From Rhea pennata (Eukaryota; Chordata; Aves; Rheiformes; Rheidae): a DNA stretch of 64,000 nucleotides. Where the stretch lies: the NCBI RefSeq assembly GCF_028389875.1, contig NC_084669.1, positions 35,936,731 through 36,000,730 of the forward strand, in the 5' to 3' direction. Each line of letters opens with the position of its first letter. Position 1 is the stretch's first letter. Below the pieces are notes generated by a model. The model made no database searches. It saw nothing but the letters and a program-made list of their open reading frames with translations, and was not told where the DNA came from. The position numbers were made by a program, and so were the translations under genes. This document shows positions 1-13,179 of this stretch, in pieces.

Positions 1-2316
1 CGGCCTGGAGCAGCCGCTCAGTGCGCTGCGCGCTGCTCCTCTGAAACTCAGAGAATCAGCGGGCTCGAGGCGCTGCGAGTTTCTGGAGCTCGTGCGTTCC
101 TTAACGCACATCCGTGCGGGGCGCACACGAGCTTTCTAGGGCTCTGCGCAGAGCCGAGGCTGGGATTTCTGTACAGTTTATCAGCTTCCGTCAGATGCTG
201 GGCTCCTTAGTACAGCCGTAACGTGAAAGGAGTTGATACAGACTGACTTGAGTGCTGGTGTAGCAAGTAACGTGGCTGTGTTGTACATGTGATGGAAGGG
301 CTCCAATACACCGAGTCTTCAGAAGCGGTGCTCTCTGTCGGTAGCTCTGGTTGGCTGCAGTAAACGATGGTACAGCTTTATAGAAGCTACTGTGGGAGCC
401 TCTTGTACAAAATATATACTGTAAAGGTAATGTGCTTCCTTGTTTAGTTTAGGGGTGGAGGAGGTATAAGATTAAGCTAGAAAGTGAGTACAGAATTTCT
501 AAGGAAAAAGATAAGAGCATGCCCAAAGTAGTCTATATAACAGTTTAAAGTAGGCTAAAGATTGAGGGTTCTTGTTGAAGCTTTATTTTCTTTCTCTCTC
601 CCCTTCTCCCAGGAGCTGAAAATCAAGAACAGCATTAGTGTATGGTCATTAAACAAACAAACAAACAAACAAAACAGCCATGCATACAAATGTGTGCATA
701 GCAGAGGCTTGGAGGACCCTTCAGTCTTGGGTTTAACCTTCTTGTGGATTGTGCTTTTGCTTTCCTCTGAGAATATGAAGTAGGTGTAACTAATCTAGGT
801 TTCAGTTGTAGAATTACATGCATATTCCTGGACTGAACTAGAGCCATTTGCTATCTGAACGAGTACACAATCAGTTTAGTCTTGCTTGAATTGCTGTTTC
901 ATAGCTCAAAATTGCACAATGCTTTTGCTTGACTTGTATGGGTAAGCAGAACAGTGCCTCAGTATTCCTGCTACTGAGGCAGTAGCATTCACATGAAACT
1001 TTCTTCTAATTTTTCTACCTTAACGCTACACTTTAAGCTTCAGGTTCCGAAAATGTTTTGAACATGTTTTTAACTCCTTAGTTCTTGTCACTAAATTTGT
1101 AAAGTTCACTGAAAACTAATTGGTAATTTTGCCAAAAAAAGAGAAGTTGCAGTGAGTTACCAAAGTGTTGTCTACTTCAGTACATCGAAGAAGATTCATG
1201 GATTAAGGCGGAAAAAAATGTGGGGTTTTGTACTAGCTTGTTGAGTTCCCATAGAGCTGCTAGCATGTTTCTCAGTTCCTTGTAAGAAACTCTTGTACAA
1301 GGTCAAAGGATGGTCTTTCTTCATTTCTTGTATTTGATGCTGGTCAGGAGCTCATGCCTAGCAAAGAATTTTGTAAGGCCAGGGTGACCATTTAGTATTT
1401 CTCCACAATACTGCTTTAGGTGTCAGTATTGTGGCCTGAAAGCTTCCTGGGCTGGAGGTGATACTTTACACTCAGTAACCCCTGATGAGTTTGTCCCCGT
1501 TGAACCCATATAAACTTCTAACATCCACCATATCTACTGGCAGAGCTGTAAAGCTGGAGTACACTATGTGAAGAGGCACTATCTTTTGATCCTGCTACTG
1601 CAGGACCTTCATTTAAGGTCCTTCATTTAATGAATGAACTATGGGGCACGGGAAGAGGCAGCAAATGCTCCTCATTCACCTTCTCTAGCCAGAGGAATTT
1701 TATAGGACTTTTTTATATTCCCTGTTAGGTAGGTGTTCCCCTCCCCCCCTGCCCCCCCCTTCCCGACTGAAGCATCCTAGTTTGCTTCATTAATTCTTCA
1801 ACTTTTACTGGTGTTTATACAGTAAGTTATAATGGGTATAAAACAGTAAGTAATTTGTTCCATAACATTGCAAATCTTAAACCTGATGGAATCAGTTTCT
1901 TAACAAGATAAGGTTTTTAAAGCATAATTAAAAGCGATTAATTTTTGAAAGTAATAGCAATTAATAGTAAATAGGAGGAGAAACTTTGTAGTGGCAGAAA
2001 CCAAAGCTGTGTTTGCAACAGTGATAGTGTTTGTTTTAGTAATATCTTAATGGAACAGTAGTAATGATACTGTGTGCTTTGTTACAAACATATTTTGTAA
2101 GAACTGCTTCTCCTTGTTACTGATCCCGTTTCAATTATTTTCTAGACAAACAATTGTCCTATGTCATTGTGATATTTCTTGGTTCTTTAATACAGAATAG
2201 TCTTGTAGTGGATGTGTAGATTTTTCCCCCTAATTTAGAGTGCACAGCTGCAAGTAAATACCACATTTTAAAAACTGTTTACTGTGTAGTAACTTACCTA
2301 ATTATTCTTATTTCAG
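1..2316 (+). other. VPS26A intron 1 (3' part) and CpG-island edge
   Basis: The first ~130 bases are GC- and CpG-rich and look like the tail of the VPS26A promoter island; the rest is AT-rich intronic DNA. It holds an (AAAC)n run at 651-674, a C-rich tract at about 1738-1765 and a short repeated segment near 1608-1630. No coding exon is visible, and no ATG followed by a good donor was found. Confidence 0.6.
651..674. repeat. (AAAC)n microsatellite
   Basis: Six near-perfect AAAC units in VPS26A intron 1. Confidence 0.95.
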
Positions 2317-2466
2317 AGTTTTCTTGGAGGCTTTTTTGGTCCTGTGTGTGAGATTGATGTTGTTCTTAATGATGCTGAAACACGGAAAACGGCAGAAATC
2401 AAAACGGAAGATGGTAAAGTAGAAAAGCATTATCTCTTCTATGATGGCGAGTCTGTTTCAGGAAAG
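2317..2466 (+). CDS. VPS26A: VPS26A coding exon 2
   Basis: Codes residues 2-51 and starts in phase 0 directly after a tttcag acceptor, so the ATG must sit at the end of the preceding exon. Donor is GTAACT. Begins SFLGGFFGP and ends DGESVSGK. Confidence 0.95.
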
Positions 2467-4526
2467 GTAACTTTCTTTTTTAAAATGCTTATGAATTGTT
2501 CTACTGATTCTGGTATGTGAATACCTATAGGAGGTTAAATGATAACTGATACAAGCAACATCTGGGACTGGAATTGCAGCTTGTACTGCATTTCAAATCA
2601 AAAACACTTTCCCTATATCTGATCTTTCCAGCAATAGTTACTGAGGACAAAACTGAACCTTTTTAATGGTTTGCTGCTGCTTATTTGTCTCTAGTTAGCT
2701 TGTCTTTATGGAGAATCTGTTTGTGCAATTATGTGCAATCTTGTCATTGGTTTTGACAAGAAAACTATTCCCAAGTGGATCTCCTCTTCTCTTCCACTCT
2801 GCTCTTCCCCCTTAAACTTCAAAATCCACAATGTCTTACATGTAACAGTAATCACTGGCTGATGCAGCTGACTTGCTTTGCATATCCTGAAGCCAAGTCT
2901 TAAGCTTCATGCTGTGAGGACATTTCTGGAATTGCATCAGAGGAGCAACATACTAAGTTTAGCTGGCTGCCCAAGACATAGGAGTTTTTCTGGTTGAAAA
3001 AACAATTAAGTTAGGATTGCCAGAAGAATTCCTCATCTTTCAGTATTGCACCTAGGAACTCCTTGTGATTACTCTGGTTTTAACTGAGCCACTCTTTCTC
3101 TGAATGTTTCTATTCTAATCCACTTCTCCTAGAAGCTTGAGCCAGATATTGGGTTCTGGGATTGACTTCTAAATACCTACTCCAGCCTTAACTAATCTAT
3201 TGCTACTAGGCATCTTCCTGCTCTTCAGATACCTTTCCATATTATGAGCTTGAGTCATTAGAATCCTTTCCAGGATGTGAAACTCTTGCAATAGGCCTCA
3301 AACTCAGGGAACAGAGGAACTAGCTCTCATGTGTTCTCTGGTCTAAGGACTTCTTGCTTGTGTCAGTGACTCCTGAGGGGTGCTTGATGAGTTTTGATTA
3401 ACACAATCACAACTGGATCGGGGGTTTGGAAGACCAGTGACTTGTTGGGCACCTTCCCTCTGCCTCTCCATTGCTGCTTTTCACCACAAAGGCAGATTGT
3501 CCATGTGGTTTATTTGCACTCAGATGTCATCGATACGCTGGTATGAAGGTCCTGATAGTAGGTTTGATTGTCTGTTGTTTTTGCTTTGACTTCTCTAAAA
3601 CTTCTGCTGAGGAAGGGGCTTAAATTCACTTGACTTGAAAGGAATATATCTCGTGATGGTTCTTTTTTTGCACATCTCAATATGACTGTCAGATGATGTT
3701 TTGAAGATCTCTGCCTTACAAGATGGTAAGATGGTCATGGCTGGCTTGCGTGAATTGTACTGAAGCTCTGGCTTAGTCTTTGCTATTTGTGGGACTTGAA
3801 TTTCAAGCCTATTTATCAAATCTACTCACATGGATGATTCATATATGTTTTACTGATGCCTTGCTTGGTGATGCTTAATTTCATCATCAACTACTTGATT
3901 TGTTTGCCTTCAGGCTTATCCAGTATTCTTAAGGAGAAGGTCTCCGTATTCCTTGGCATGTTTTAGTAATGTATTTTTTTCTTTACTAAGATCAAGTAGT
4001 AAAGTGAAAACATTTAAAGCTAACTGGTACTTTCTTGCTTTGGTAGGTGAACGTCGTCTTTAAGCAGCATGGGAAAAGACTAGAGCACCAAGGAATTAGA
4101 ATTGAATTTGTAGGACAAATTGGTGAGTTTTGGAGCTATAAAGGGGCTGTTAGGTAGGTGTGGTTTATAAAACTTTGCATTTGTGACTGACAACAGTCTG
4201 GCTCAACCATCCCAGCTTGATCAGGTTAGTGAATGGCAAGTGCTAAAGGAAGTATTACCTACTCACTTTAACACAAATGATATACTTTATGGTATTCAGA
4301 AAATTAATGGGAGGGAGGACTGGGGTGAGAAGTATTCTGTCTGTCAGAGGCTGGTTGAGAAGCTGAATGAAAGCCGTTAGGGGTCTCTGAAATTAACTGG
4401 TATGTGTTGCTTTTGCAACATGGTACACATTGCTTTTGCTTCACATATTTCTGACTATTAATTTTTAAGTTAGACACCCCTGAAAATTACTATAAATAAA
4501 CGATATTAAAAATGGGGTCAAACTAC

Positions 4527-4568
<42 letters not shown>

Positions 4569-7500
4569 CTGCCTATGTCTTACTTCATCTGTATTTGAGG
4601 TTCCAAGCCAAAATGTCAGCTTATCTATTTTGCCAAATATCTTAATTCTAGCTTTTAATTCTGGACATGGAAGAAGAGGCATAGGGGAAAAAAAGACAGA
4701 GCAGCTTAGAGTAACATATTTCTGGAAATAATTCTGTGGTGGTTGCTTTTCTAAAGCATAGCTGTATACAAATGACAAAATAGGGTTGAAACTTCAGAAG
4801 ATCACTGCTCTTTCTAAGAAGATTATGTGGTATTCACATTAAAAATATCAGTTTCTTAAAACTATCCAAATCGAGTTGGGTCTTGATCACATCTTACCTC
4901 TTCTCACTGGCTGAGCTAATCTCTGTGTCCTTAGGTAGATGCTAAAATTCCTTCTTTCTCTGTTAGAAGAGTGTGTGCGTTAGTGTCCCCTTCTGAAATT
5001 AATCTTCAAGTTTCAGCTTCATACAATTGATTTTGATTGAATTTTCACAAAGTCTCTATTTTTGATCAGCCTTTAGGCTCTAGTACCCTGTGTGTGAACT
5101 GTTTTACAGCAGACTTGACTGAGTTCTGACACCTATTACACTATACATCTGCTCAGATGCATAGGTTATTTGTTTAACAATTTTCAGTTGATGTATTGTG
5201 TGTTGATTCTAGGCATCTTTCTGTAGTGCTAAAATTTAAAATTTCTCAAGGAGTTGTGGAGAAGTGGCTTATTTTAAGCCATTGCTCTTTGTACTTGTTC
5301 ATGTTTTTTGCATCCTCTATAAAATTGAAATAATATAATATTACAAAAACATTCCAATACTGTGGTGAATCTCTGCCTTACTTGGAGACTAGCTCCAGCT
5401 GCATGTCACAGACTTATTTTAAACCACCTCTTTAGAGTACAGCTTTTCTGACTTGAACAGAAGTATTGGATTTGCAGCAATAAATAAACTTTGTTTGCTA
5501 TGACAAGTGTTTAAATAACAAAGTGTGCCTCAGTTTATTTGTAGTCATTTTGGAAAGAAGCAGATGTTTTAACTTGTAAATCAGCAATGATAAACTGAAG
5601 TTGAGGATGTGTTCAGTTCACTTACATTCTTTTGTGGAATGCCTCAATCTATATAAAACAATTCAGAAGCTAACATCAGGCAGTGCTAACTGCAAAGACT
5701 ACAAAGCAAGAAATACTTAAATTAGCTGCACTGTCATTAAAAAGCATGGTGCTAGCGAAGCTTTAAATAATTGTTCTTTGCCTTGCCTATGGTACTTTAG
5801 GAATACTTATTGTAGGTTGTTGAAGCTGAAGGTAACTTTGAAAAACTGGATAAAATTTTTTAACAGATGTGTCGCTTGGGTCTAGAGGTAGTTGCTTCCT
5901 TTCTCCTTTCCTGTCTGCTCCTGCCAAATTAGAGAAGAAGTTCTGATTGCTAAAAGTAAATACTGAAACATGCTTTCTTTTGACTTCCTCAACTTTAGAG
6001 CTCTTCAATGACAAAAGTAATACTCATGAATTTGTAAACTTAGTAAAAGAACTGGCCTTACCTGGAGAACTGACCCAGAGCAGAAGCTATGACTTTGAAT
6101 TCATGCAGGTTGAGAAGCCATACGAGTCGTACATTGGTGCCAATGTCAGACTGAGGTTTGTAACTGTCAAGTGCTTCCTCTAAGCAAATTATAATTTAAC
6201 AATTGTGTTCCTTCTTCCTCTCCTTTCTCCCCACTCCTACTCCTCCTCCTCCCCTCTCCCCCAAAAAAGAGAGCCAATTTCACTGCTATGCTGAGGGTAA
6301 AACTATTGTGAGAACAGTAGTCCATGATTGGCTTTTGTGAACTTCAACAGTTATGTTTTGATGTTGTTAAAATGTACAAATGGCAGCCTAAGGATTTGAT
6401 TGAGATCTACCTTGTGACTCATTCTAAACTGCTAAGCTTGTCTCTGTTTTGCCTTGAGTTGGAAAGGGGCAGAGAATTTTTTTATTTAATTCTTGAAAAT
6501 AAATTACTTTGAACTGGATTTTTTTTTCCAAACTGTAGAGTGTTGTGGTTTGTTAATCTCATTTGCACTACGCATTTATGTAAAAGCAGTTGTATTTCAG
6601 TGACTTGCACCAGTGCAAGGAAAATAGCAGGTAGTGTGCACCAGTGAAAGCTGACTGGTGTCTATACTCATTTTGGTGGGTGGGCAATAGAAACAGAGAG
6701 ACTGGTGCCCACAGAGGGTTTGGGTTTTGTTTTGTCCTTCAGCTATCTGCATTTTGGATTTCAAGTCAGAAATGTAACGGCCAATAACTAGTGTGTCTTA
6801 ATCAGAAGAGTTGTGTTCTGTTTATGGATTCAGTTATTTCAGCTGAATCATGTGAAGACAGTCCGTGTCTTACTTAAAATTCTACTTAAAAGGTATTTTG
6901 TGTATTTTTTTTGGTACTCCTTTCTGATTAGTCTTCAGAGAGAATGTTCTCTGGTCTTTCAAAGAACACCTGTATCTCAGAACCTAAATGCCTTTGATTA
7001 TGTAATTCTGAATTATTCTGACCGACTTGGTGGTTTTCTTCCTAGGTATTTCCTAAAAGTGACAATAGTAAGAAGGTTGTCAGACCTGGTAAAAGAGTAT
7101 GATCTCATTGTTCACCAGCTTGCTACCTATCCAGATGTAAACAACTCGATTAAAATGGAAGTAGGCATTGAAGACTGCCTGCATATAGAGTTTGAATACA
7201 ACAAATCTAAGTAAGTATAGCATGGAGCAAAACACATCTAATTAAGTATCTGAGGAGAAAAATGTAGACTACTGAATACTTGATGAGCAATCCACAGGTA
7301 TTAAAAATGTAAAGCATTATTTTCAATCACTATTGTTTGAGTTGTTTGGCTAGTAATTATACAGTGGCCACTTTTGAGAAACACTGGTCTCTTCTGCTTT
7401 CAGTACTAAAAGGTCAGCAGCAAATATTTAAAAGATTATTTGAAATAGTATTCATGCTATTTTGGTATATAACTGCTGTGATGGAAAGATGCTAATTACT

Positions 7501-10500
7501 CTGGCCTAGCTGAGATGCTCATCTTGGAAGTAAGCTCTGAGTAACAAGTAGATAAGGTAACTGGCTATATAACTGTTTTCAAGAGGATTGTAAGTTGTTT
7601 GTTTAATAAACTCTTTTGTGTTCTCTTGAAGGTATCACTTAAAGGATGTGATTGTTGGAAAAATTTACTTCCTCTTAGTGAGAATAAAAATTCAGCACAT
7701 GGAGTTGCAGCTGATCAAGAAGGAGATTACTGGAATTGGTAAGAGAAACAAAGGTCAAAGGAGACAGCAACTTGTATGCCGGTTGAGCCTAGACAAACCT
7801 GGAGAGTGAGGTCAAAAAGTTCCACTTTGGGCTGAAGTGATCTTCCATATGTTTGCTACTCACTGATAATTGACTAGTTTGTGGCATCAGTAATCGTACT
7901 TAGTCAACATTACTCAAGGTTTGCAGCTTGTTCTGGGGTTGTGAATGTCAGCTAGCTAGCTTTACAAACTTGAATCATTGCAAATGGAACTTGGGAGTAA
8001 ATATGCATGAGCTTAAACAGCCTTGATAGAAGGAAGAGGGCATGAAATGTGTCTTGAAGAACTCTTTTACCTCTGCAGAGGTAATCTGGCAAAGTGGGCT
8101 TGGTAAATAGTGGCATGAATAGGTTTCATGCTTTGGAAGTATGTCACTTTCTGTCAGCCTAAAACTGATACAATGAAAATATCAAGAGGCTTTGAAGCAG
8201 CAACAGCTTGGTCTTTGCAGATCAGGCTTGCACACCCTGGAGCTAGGGAGACAGTAAGAGGCTGTGGCTCACGACTTCTTGTGCTGGTGCCTGAGGCCAT
8301 AGTGAGCTGTTTGTGTGGAGAGTAAGAAAGCCTGTATCTCTGCAGAGGAAGGGCAGAAAGCTGCTTTTATTGCTGCTGCTGCCTTTTCTGGCTAAACTTG
8401 GCACTGCAACTTAATTGCCCAGGTGTTGAAGAAAGGTGGCTATGGAGAATGGTGCCACTTTTGCTGGATGGTATCCCTTCAGATTTCTAGTCTGATCACG
8501 GCCTAGCAGTGTCAAAGTGGCACTGCCCTCCGAACGCTTTCACAGGTCTTACCCTGCATGCTTGCCCGTTATACAAAGCCCTTGTACTGAGGGCTACCTG
8601 GAAACGTTAGCTGCTGCCTCTTCCTGGTCAAAGTGGGGAGGAGAGTAAGAAGCAGATACTCTGCCCACGAGATGACTTTATTTGCACTATCTGTGTAACT
8701 GGTATATAAGGCAATGATCTTCTTGCTTTGAAGACCTACAAAGATGAAAAAGTGTAGTGTTCTGCCATTTGAATGCTACCAAGTAGAAACTGCTGTGATA
8801 AAATTTTGTAAATATGTTAAAATCTGAAGTATGTGTTCTCAAAGTGAAAACTTGTTTGACCAGGACCCAGTACCACAACAGAGACTGAAACCATTGCAAA
8901 GTATGAAATAATGGATGGTGCACCAGTTAAAGGTAAATAATAGTGCCTCTGTTTTGAAGGGGGAGCACTTTGAGTTAAAACTGTTCTTCTCTTCCCTGCC
9001 CTCCCTCCCCAACCCTCAGTCTGAAGGACATGAGTTGACTTCTGTGAATTTTTTGTGGAGGAACTGTATTTCTCCTTAGGTTGCTGAAAAGAGGATTTTT
9101 TTCCCCCCTATTCAAAGCAGATATTTTCATTCGCTTAGAGCATTTGACTTGATCCTAATTTGTCCCTATTTACCATGCAAATTCTGACTGCTGCCTTTAG
9201 CACTTCAATTCAGACTTCCATTATGCTGAACTTGTATATGTAGGGCTGTAGATACTTCTCATTTTGTCTTGCCTGGCTACCATGCTTCCACCCTTTGATT
9301 TCACACTTGCCTCTGTAGGTTCAGTCTGTTTTACCAGGTATCTGAGCTGTTCCTGCCTTCAGGACTCAGATGTGCAAATGCCATTAGGTGCCTTAGGCAG
9401 CAGCAGCACTGTAAAGGTGACTTGGAGGTGGAAGATGGTGTAACTTAGGCTTGATCTAAGCCTAAAGGTTAAATTTGTTAGTCTAGGCTGGCACTTCCAA
9501 CTTATAGGAGCTGGTGTTGATGACTGGAAAAAGCTTAAATGGTCTGAAACCTAATGAAGTGTGAGTGACTTCTTGCCTAGAAGGCTCTTACGAACTTCAG
9601 ATCTTGGAAATCTGATATTGCCTTCTAGGAAAGGAAGGGTCCCTGTTTCCAGAATATATGGAATGCTTAGGAGCTAAGCTGCATTTATGTTTGAATGGCT
9701 TCGGAAACTTTAATGACACCTGGTTTTCAGGAACTTATTTAAAATTCTTTTCTCTTTAAGGTGAATCAATTCCTATAAGACTGTTCTTAGCAGGCTACGA
9801 TCCAACTCCTACAATGAGGGATGTAAACAAAAAGTTTTCGGTGAGGTACTTCTTAAATCTAGTGCTTGTGGATGAAGAAGACAGGCGCTACTTCAAACAA
9901 CAGGTATGGTCTCTAGCAATCTTGTTACGGAGTTATCTGGACTGTTGAACATGCTGCTTTAAATATCTGACACACTAGAAACCAACTGTTTCAAGTATGC
10001 CACAGATATTTGTCTGGTGTATTGTGGTCTGGGCAGAAAATGCTATCTTGAAAAAGGGGGAGCCATGAAGGAACTTCACAGTGAATATTCAGGCGGATTT
10101 ATTTATGTCTAAAATGAGCTGCAGATGCATTTTTAAACTATTGCAGATTATTTCCTTTTACAGTAATAACTTGGGTTCAAAACTACAAAATTATACAAAG
10201 GATTACTGTAACTCAGCAAAATTTGAGGACATACAGAAGAAAGGTATGATATGAAAAGGGTCACTGGAATGAAGCTATGTAGATCAGCCTTCCTTCTAAA
10301 GAATAGACAGGATAATGTAATTTAAAGTGGAAAATGAAAGGAGACTGGAGGATAGTAAGGCTATGGTAGGCTTCAGATCTAGATGAAGAAAAATTACTTG
10401 AACCCTTCATAATGTCAAAGTAGGACTAAGACTGGGAGCTGACTGTTGAGGATTGATAACAAACGATCAGGTGCTAAATATGTAAACTGAATTACCTGTC

Positions 10501-10751
10501 TCTTGCTTCTAGCTTACAGAACAGTGCAATACAGTGGCAATACTTCTTGAAAATTATTTGCTTAGGAGGGTCTTATGATACTTGATACTGCTGGCTTAGT
10601 GATGAATGGTTGACTCAAGTGTTTGTTTTCTCAATAGGAAATAATTTTATGGAGAAAAGCTCCTGAGAAACTGAGGAAACAACGAACAAACTTTCACCAG
10701 CGATTTGAATCTCCAGAATCACAAGCATCTGCTGAGCAACCTGAAATGTGA
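2317..10751 (+). CDS. VPS26A: VPS26A, retromer subunit (5' partial, coding exons 2-9)
   Basis: VPS26A is the arrestin-fold subunit of the retromer cargo-recognition trimer (VPS26-VPS29-VPS35), which recycles receptors from endosomes to the trans-Golgi and plasma membrane. Coding exons: 2317-2466, 4047-4122, 5999-6155, 7046-7210, 7632-7738, 8864-8932, 9761-9903, 10638-10751. All introns are GT-AG and phases join cleanly. The product begins SFLGGFFGP, has ELFNDKSNTHEF early, FLAGYDPTPTMRDVNKKF late and ends SAEQPEM, nearly identical to human VPS26A as recalled. The total is 326 residues, which with the missing Met equals the human 327. The exon with the start codon is not seen; in vertebrates it carries little more than the ATG, and the GC-rich first 130 bases suggest it lies just upstream. 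The paralogue VPS26B is less likely given the near-identity to VPS26A, including the C-terminus. Confidence 0.96.
4047..4122 (+). CDS. VPS26A: VPS26A coding exon 3
   Basis: Codes residues 52-76 plus one base of residue 77. It reads VNVVFKQHGKRLEHQG, within the N-terminal arrestin-like lobe. Donor is GTGAGT. Confidence 0.95.
4532..4563 (+). repeat. Poly(T) tract, 32 bases
   Basis: An uninterrupted run of 32 T within VPS26A intron 3. No retroposon body is recognisable beside it. Confidence 0.95.
5999..6155 (+). CDS. VPS26A: VPS26A coding exon 4
   Basis: Codes residues 77-128 plus two bases of residue 129 and contains FVNLVKELALPGELTQ. A pyrimidine-rich tract (about 6207-6262) follows in the intron. 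Confidence 0.95.
7046..7210 (+). CDS. VPS26A: VPS26A coding exon 5
   Basis: Completes Arg129 and codes residues 130-183 plus two bases of Lys184. Contains YDLIVHQLATYPDVNNS. Donor GTAAGT is consensus. Confidence 0.95.
7632..7738 (+). CDS. VPS26A: VPS26A coding exon 6
   Basis: Completes Lys184 and codes residues 185-219 plus one base of Gly220. Contains KDVIVGKIYFLLVRIKIQ, part of the C-terminal lobe that contacts VPS35 in the family. Confidence 0.95.
8864..8932 (+). CDS. VPS26A: VPS26A coding exon 7
   Basis: Short exon that completes Gly220 and codes residues 221-242 plus one base of Gly243. Contains PSTTTETETIAKYEIMDG. Donor is GTAAAT. Confidence 0.94.
9761..9903 (+). CDS. VPS26A: VPS26A coding exon 8
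   Basis: Completes Gly243 and codes residues 244-290. Contains FLAGYDPTPTMRDVNKKF and ends at KQQ in phase 0. Donor is GTATGG. Confidence 0.95.
10638..10751 (+). CDS. VPS26A: VPS26A terminal coding exon 9
   Basis: Codes residues 291-327 and a TGA stop at 10749-10751. It begins EIILWRKAPEKLRKQR and ends in the VPS26A-type acidic tail. Confidence 0.95.
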   Translation, partial: EIILWRKAPEKLRKQRTNFHQRFESPESQASAEQPEM

Positions 10752-10933
10752 ACTGGTATAAGATGAAAAACTCTTGCAATGCTTCAGCAGGTTAAAGGTG
10801 GCAGCAGCCTGTGGGAAACGAAGGCCAAAATTCCCATTACAACTGTCTTCCTTCATCTTGCAGTGCTGCATTTACCATACTACTAAAATATTCTTCAGTT
10901 AAACATTCAAGTATGTATATACATTAAAATTAA

Positions 10934-10939
10934 AATAAA
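10934..10939 (+). terminator. VPS26A polyadenylation signal
   Basis: An AATAAA hexamer 183 bases past the stop codon predicts a 3' UTR of about 200 bases. More AATAAA copies occur near 12260, but they lie in an A-rich simple repeat, so this first one is the best supported. Usage is inferred. Confidence 0.65.
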
Positions 10940-10951
10940 GTGCTTTCTCAA

Positions 10952-12660
10952 ACACTGGAACTTTCTTAAGCTACTATTTTATACTGCACATTGACTTTTA
11001 TTTTGATAATGTTATGCACTTGGATCTGCATAAGCTTAAATCTAGTCATTTCCATGCATGGTAGGGTGGTATATTTGATTTTTGCTGATCACCTATATTG
11101 TGTAGACTAAAGCATTTCCCTGCTCAATTCATATTGTTTATTGCATGTCTCTTTCAAATGTTGCTTAGCTGCATTTTTTGTTCTGAAACCAGTAAGACAA
11201 TTGACTAAATTACACTAAAAATCAAGGCTTATGATGGACTACTTGCCATAAAAGACTTCTAATTATTGTATTAGGGTTTAACTCAAACTGCAGGTATATG
11301 CACTATGAATGATAACTGTGGAGCCTTCAGCCACCTTACTAAGGTTTTTAAGAAGCTTTGAATCCGTTAGTAACAAAGAATGTTAGTAATAGAGAATGTT
11401 AGTAAACATCTCTTTGCCAAAAAACAAACACCTCCCCCTGTGTTTAAAAAAAAAAAAAAAATCCATCATACTTCTAAACCTTTCATCTGAGTCAGAGTTA
11501 TCTTAAGGTTCATTGCTCAGTAACTAGTGAAAGTAGAGATGTTCTCACTATTTCATTTTGAGGTGGTGTTTTGAGGTGGTGAATGGCTGAAATATGTGAA
11601 AGTAATTACTGATGAAACAAATGCTGGCAACTGATTATTTTGCAAATACACAGTTATTCCTCCTGGATTCACATTTCCACTGTCTTCAGTTTTTCCTCAC
11701 TGTCCTAATAGGAGAGGCAAAACATCCTCAAAGGACACCCCCCAGAGTCCATCAAGGCCTGTTATGAGGGTAAACAAGCTTTTACTATTATTTGTGTGCT
11801 CTTCTAGAAAGGTGTTTTTTGAGGCCAGGTGAGCTTCAAAACTATTAGAAGCTTGTCTAGCAAAGCAGATTGTTTGTCTTGATCATCTTGTATTCATTTA
11901 GTGTTTGGAGAAATAGCTTAAACAAGTTAGCCTTCATCTGTTCACAATTGAGCATGTAGTCTGTTATCAGACATGTGGCTTGGGCATATAATGAAGCCTG
12001 CTGTGTAGAAGGCTACTTGCGCTTGTAGTTCACTTGGCCTTTAAACCAAGACTTTTCAACTTCAGTGCAAGTGTCATTGGTAACCTTACTTTATGAGTAA
12101 GTAAATAACTGAATTACATTTCTGTAAGAACCGTTTTACTACTCTGGCACTTTGATAAAGCAAAGATTCTGTGTACTTTATGCTAGGATACTTCTCTTCA
12201 TGTGGATATCTTTGAGAGCAAACTTCCTCATGTAAGTGCCTGTTCAGAATTAAAAAAAAATAAAATAAAATAAGCCAAATATTTTCATGGTCACTTGCAT
12301 GTTGTAATCTGGAAATTATTCTGAGAGATTTTGAGAACGGATTGTACTTAACCCGCCTCAGGTGGTGCAACCATGTATGATAAACAAGAAACATAATGAG
12401 CTGCTATTTGAATTATTAAAATAGCTGTATTCTCACTAAGCATTGGGTTGTGTTTGTTAATGGGGATGTGTGTTGTAACTTCTCTGCTAGTCTGGGGTTT
12501 AAAGCTGAAAACTGGGCATTTACTGAATGTACCTACTCTCCCTAGGCTCCAGTTCTGTTCCCCGTGCCATGCATTCTGTGTCAACTCTAAGGGGCGAGTC
12601 AGCACACCAGCTTTTGGCTGAAAATTCTGTTTTTCACTAGGAATTCAACTTCAGTCATGT
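10952..12660. other. VPS26A-SUPV3L1 intergenic region
   Basis: AT-rich spacer of about 1.7 kb with no convincing ORF. It holds a 16-base tandem repeat (11365-11406), a 16-base A run (11446-11461), a perfect 13-base tandem duplication (11556-11581) and an A-rich stretch near 12250-12272. Confidence 0.7.
11365..11406. repeat. 16-bp tandem repeat, about 2.6 copies
   Basis: Three consecutive units share the core GTTAGTAA at a 16-base period (starting 11365, 11381 and 11397), each with a few differences. Confidence 0.8.
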
Positions 12661-12911
12661 TTAAACCTCACTTCCGAGCCAAGCGGCCCACTATGTAGCC
12701 CAAGCCCCCTCACGGAAGGGCGCAGGCACAGGGCCTGTTCCTAACCCAAGCTGTGGTGCTGTAACCCTCCCCCTCGTCGCCCGGTTTCTCGGTGAGTCTC
12801 GCGTCGCCCCCGCGCTACGCAACGGCCCCGCCGCCGCCATCTTCTTCCGCCCCGCGGCGGCGCGGTGACGCATAAAGGCCGCGCCGGAGCGGGCGCTGCC
12901 CTGGGCTGCCG
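12660..12911 (+). promoter_or_regulatory. SUPV3L1 CpG-island promoter with ETS and YY1 motifs
   Basis: GC content rises sharply here and the island continues to about 13530. Visible motifs are an ETS/GABP-type ACTTCCG at 12670-12676 and a perfect YY1-type GCCGCCATCTT at 12833-12843, about 70 bases before the start codon. ETS/NRF2 and YY1 sites are common in promoters of nuclear genes for mitochondrial proteins, which fits the product. Transcription start and factor binding are inferred. Confidence 0.6.
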
Positions 12912-13179
12912 ATGCGGCGGTGCGCGTGGTCGCTGCCGCGGCTCGCGGCGCGCGCGGGGCTCGTCCTCCGCCGCGGCGCCGCCGCCGCCGCCCCCCCGCT
13001 GCGGCACGCTGCCGCGCGGCGCCCCGCGGCCGCCGCCGCCTCCTGCTCCTCCTCCGCGGCTGGCGGCGGCGGCGCGCGGGCCCCCGACACCTCCCTCTTC
13101 GTGCCCGTGCCGCTGAGGCCTGCCGACGGCGCGCCCGGCGAGGACGTGGGCGCCGAGCTCACGCGCCCCCTCGACAAAG
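12912..13179 (+). CDS. SUPV3L1: SUPV3L1 exon 1, mitochondrial targeting region
   Basis: Codes residues 1-89 plus one base of Gly90. It starts [16 protein letters not shown] and continues as low-complexity Ala/Arg/Ser, lacking acidic residues for about 55 positions. The family-conserved TSLFVP and [10 protein letters not shown] blocks follow. Only the end of the exon aligns with mammals, as expected for a presequence. Confidence 0.9.

Noticed and set aside
367-369. ATG followed by GT as VPS26A exon 1
   Set aside because: The donor would be GTACAG, which is poor, and the site lies in AT-rich DNA past the CpG-island edge. The first exon is more likely upstream of the window.
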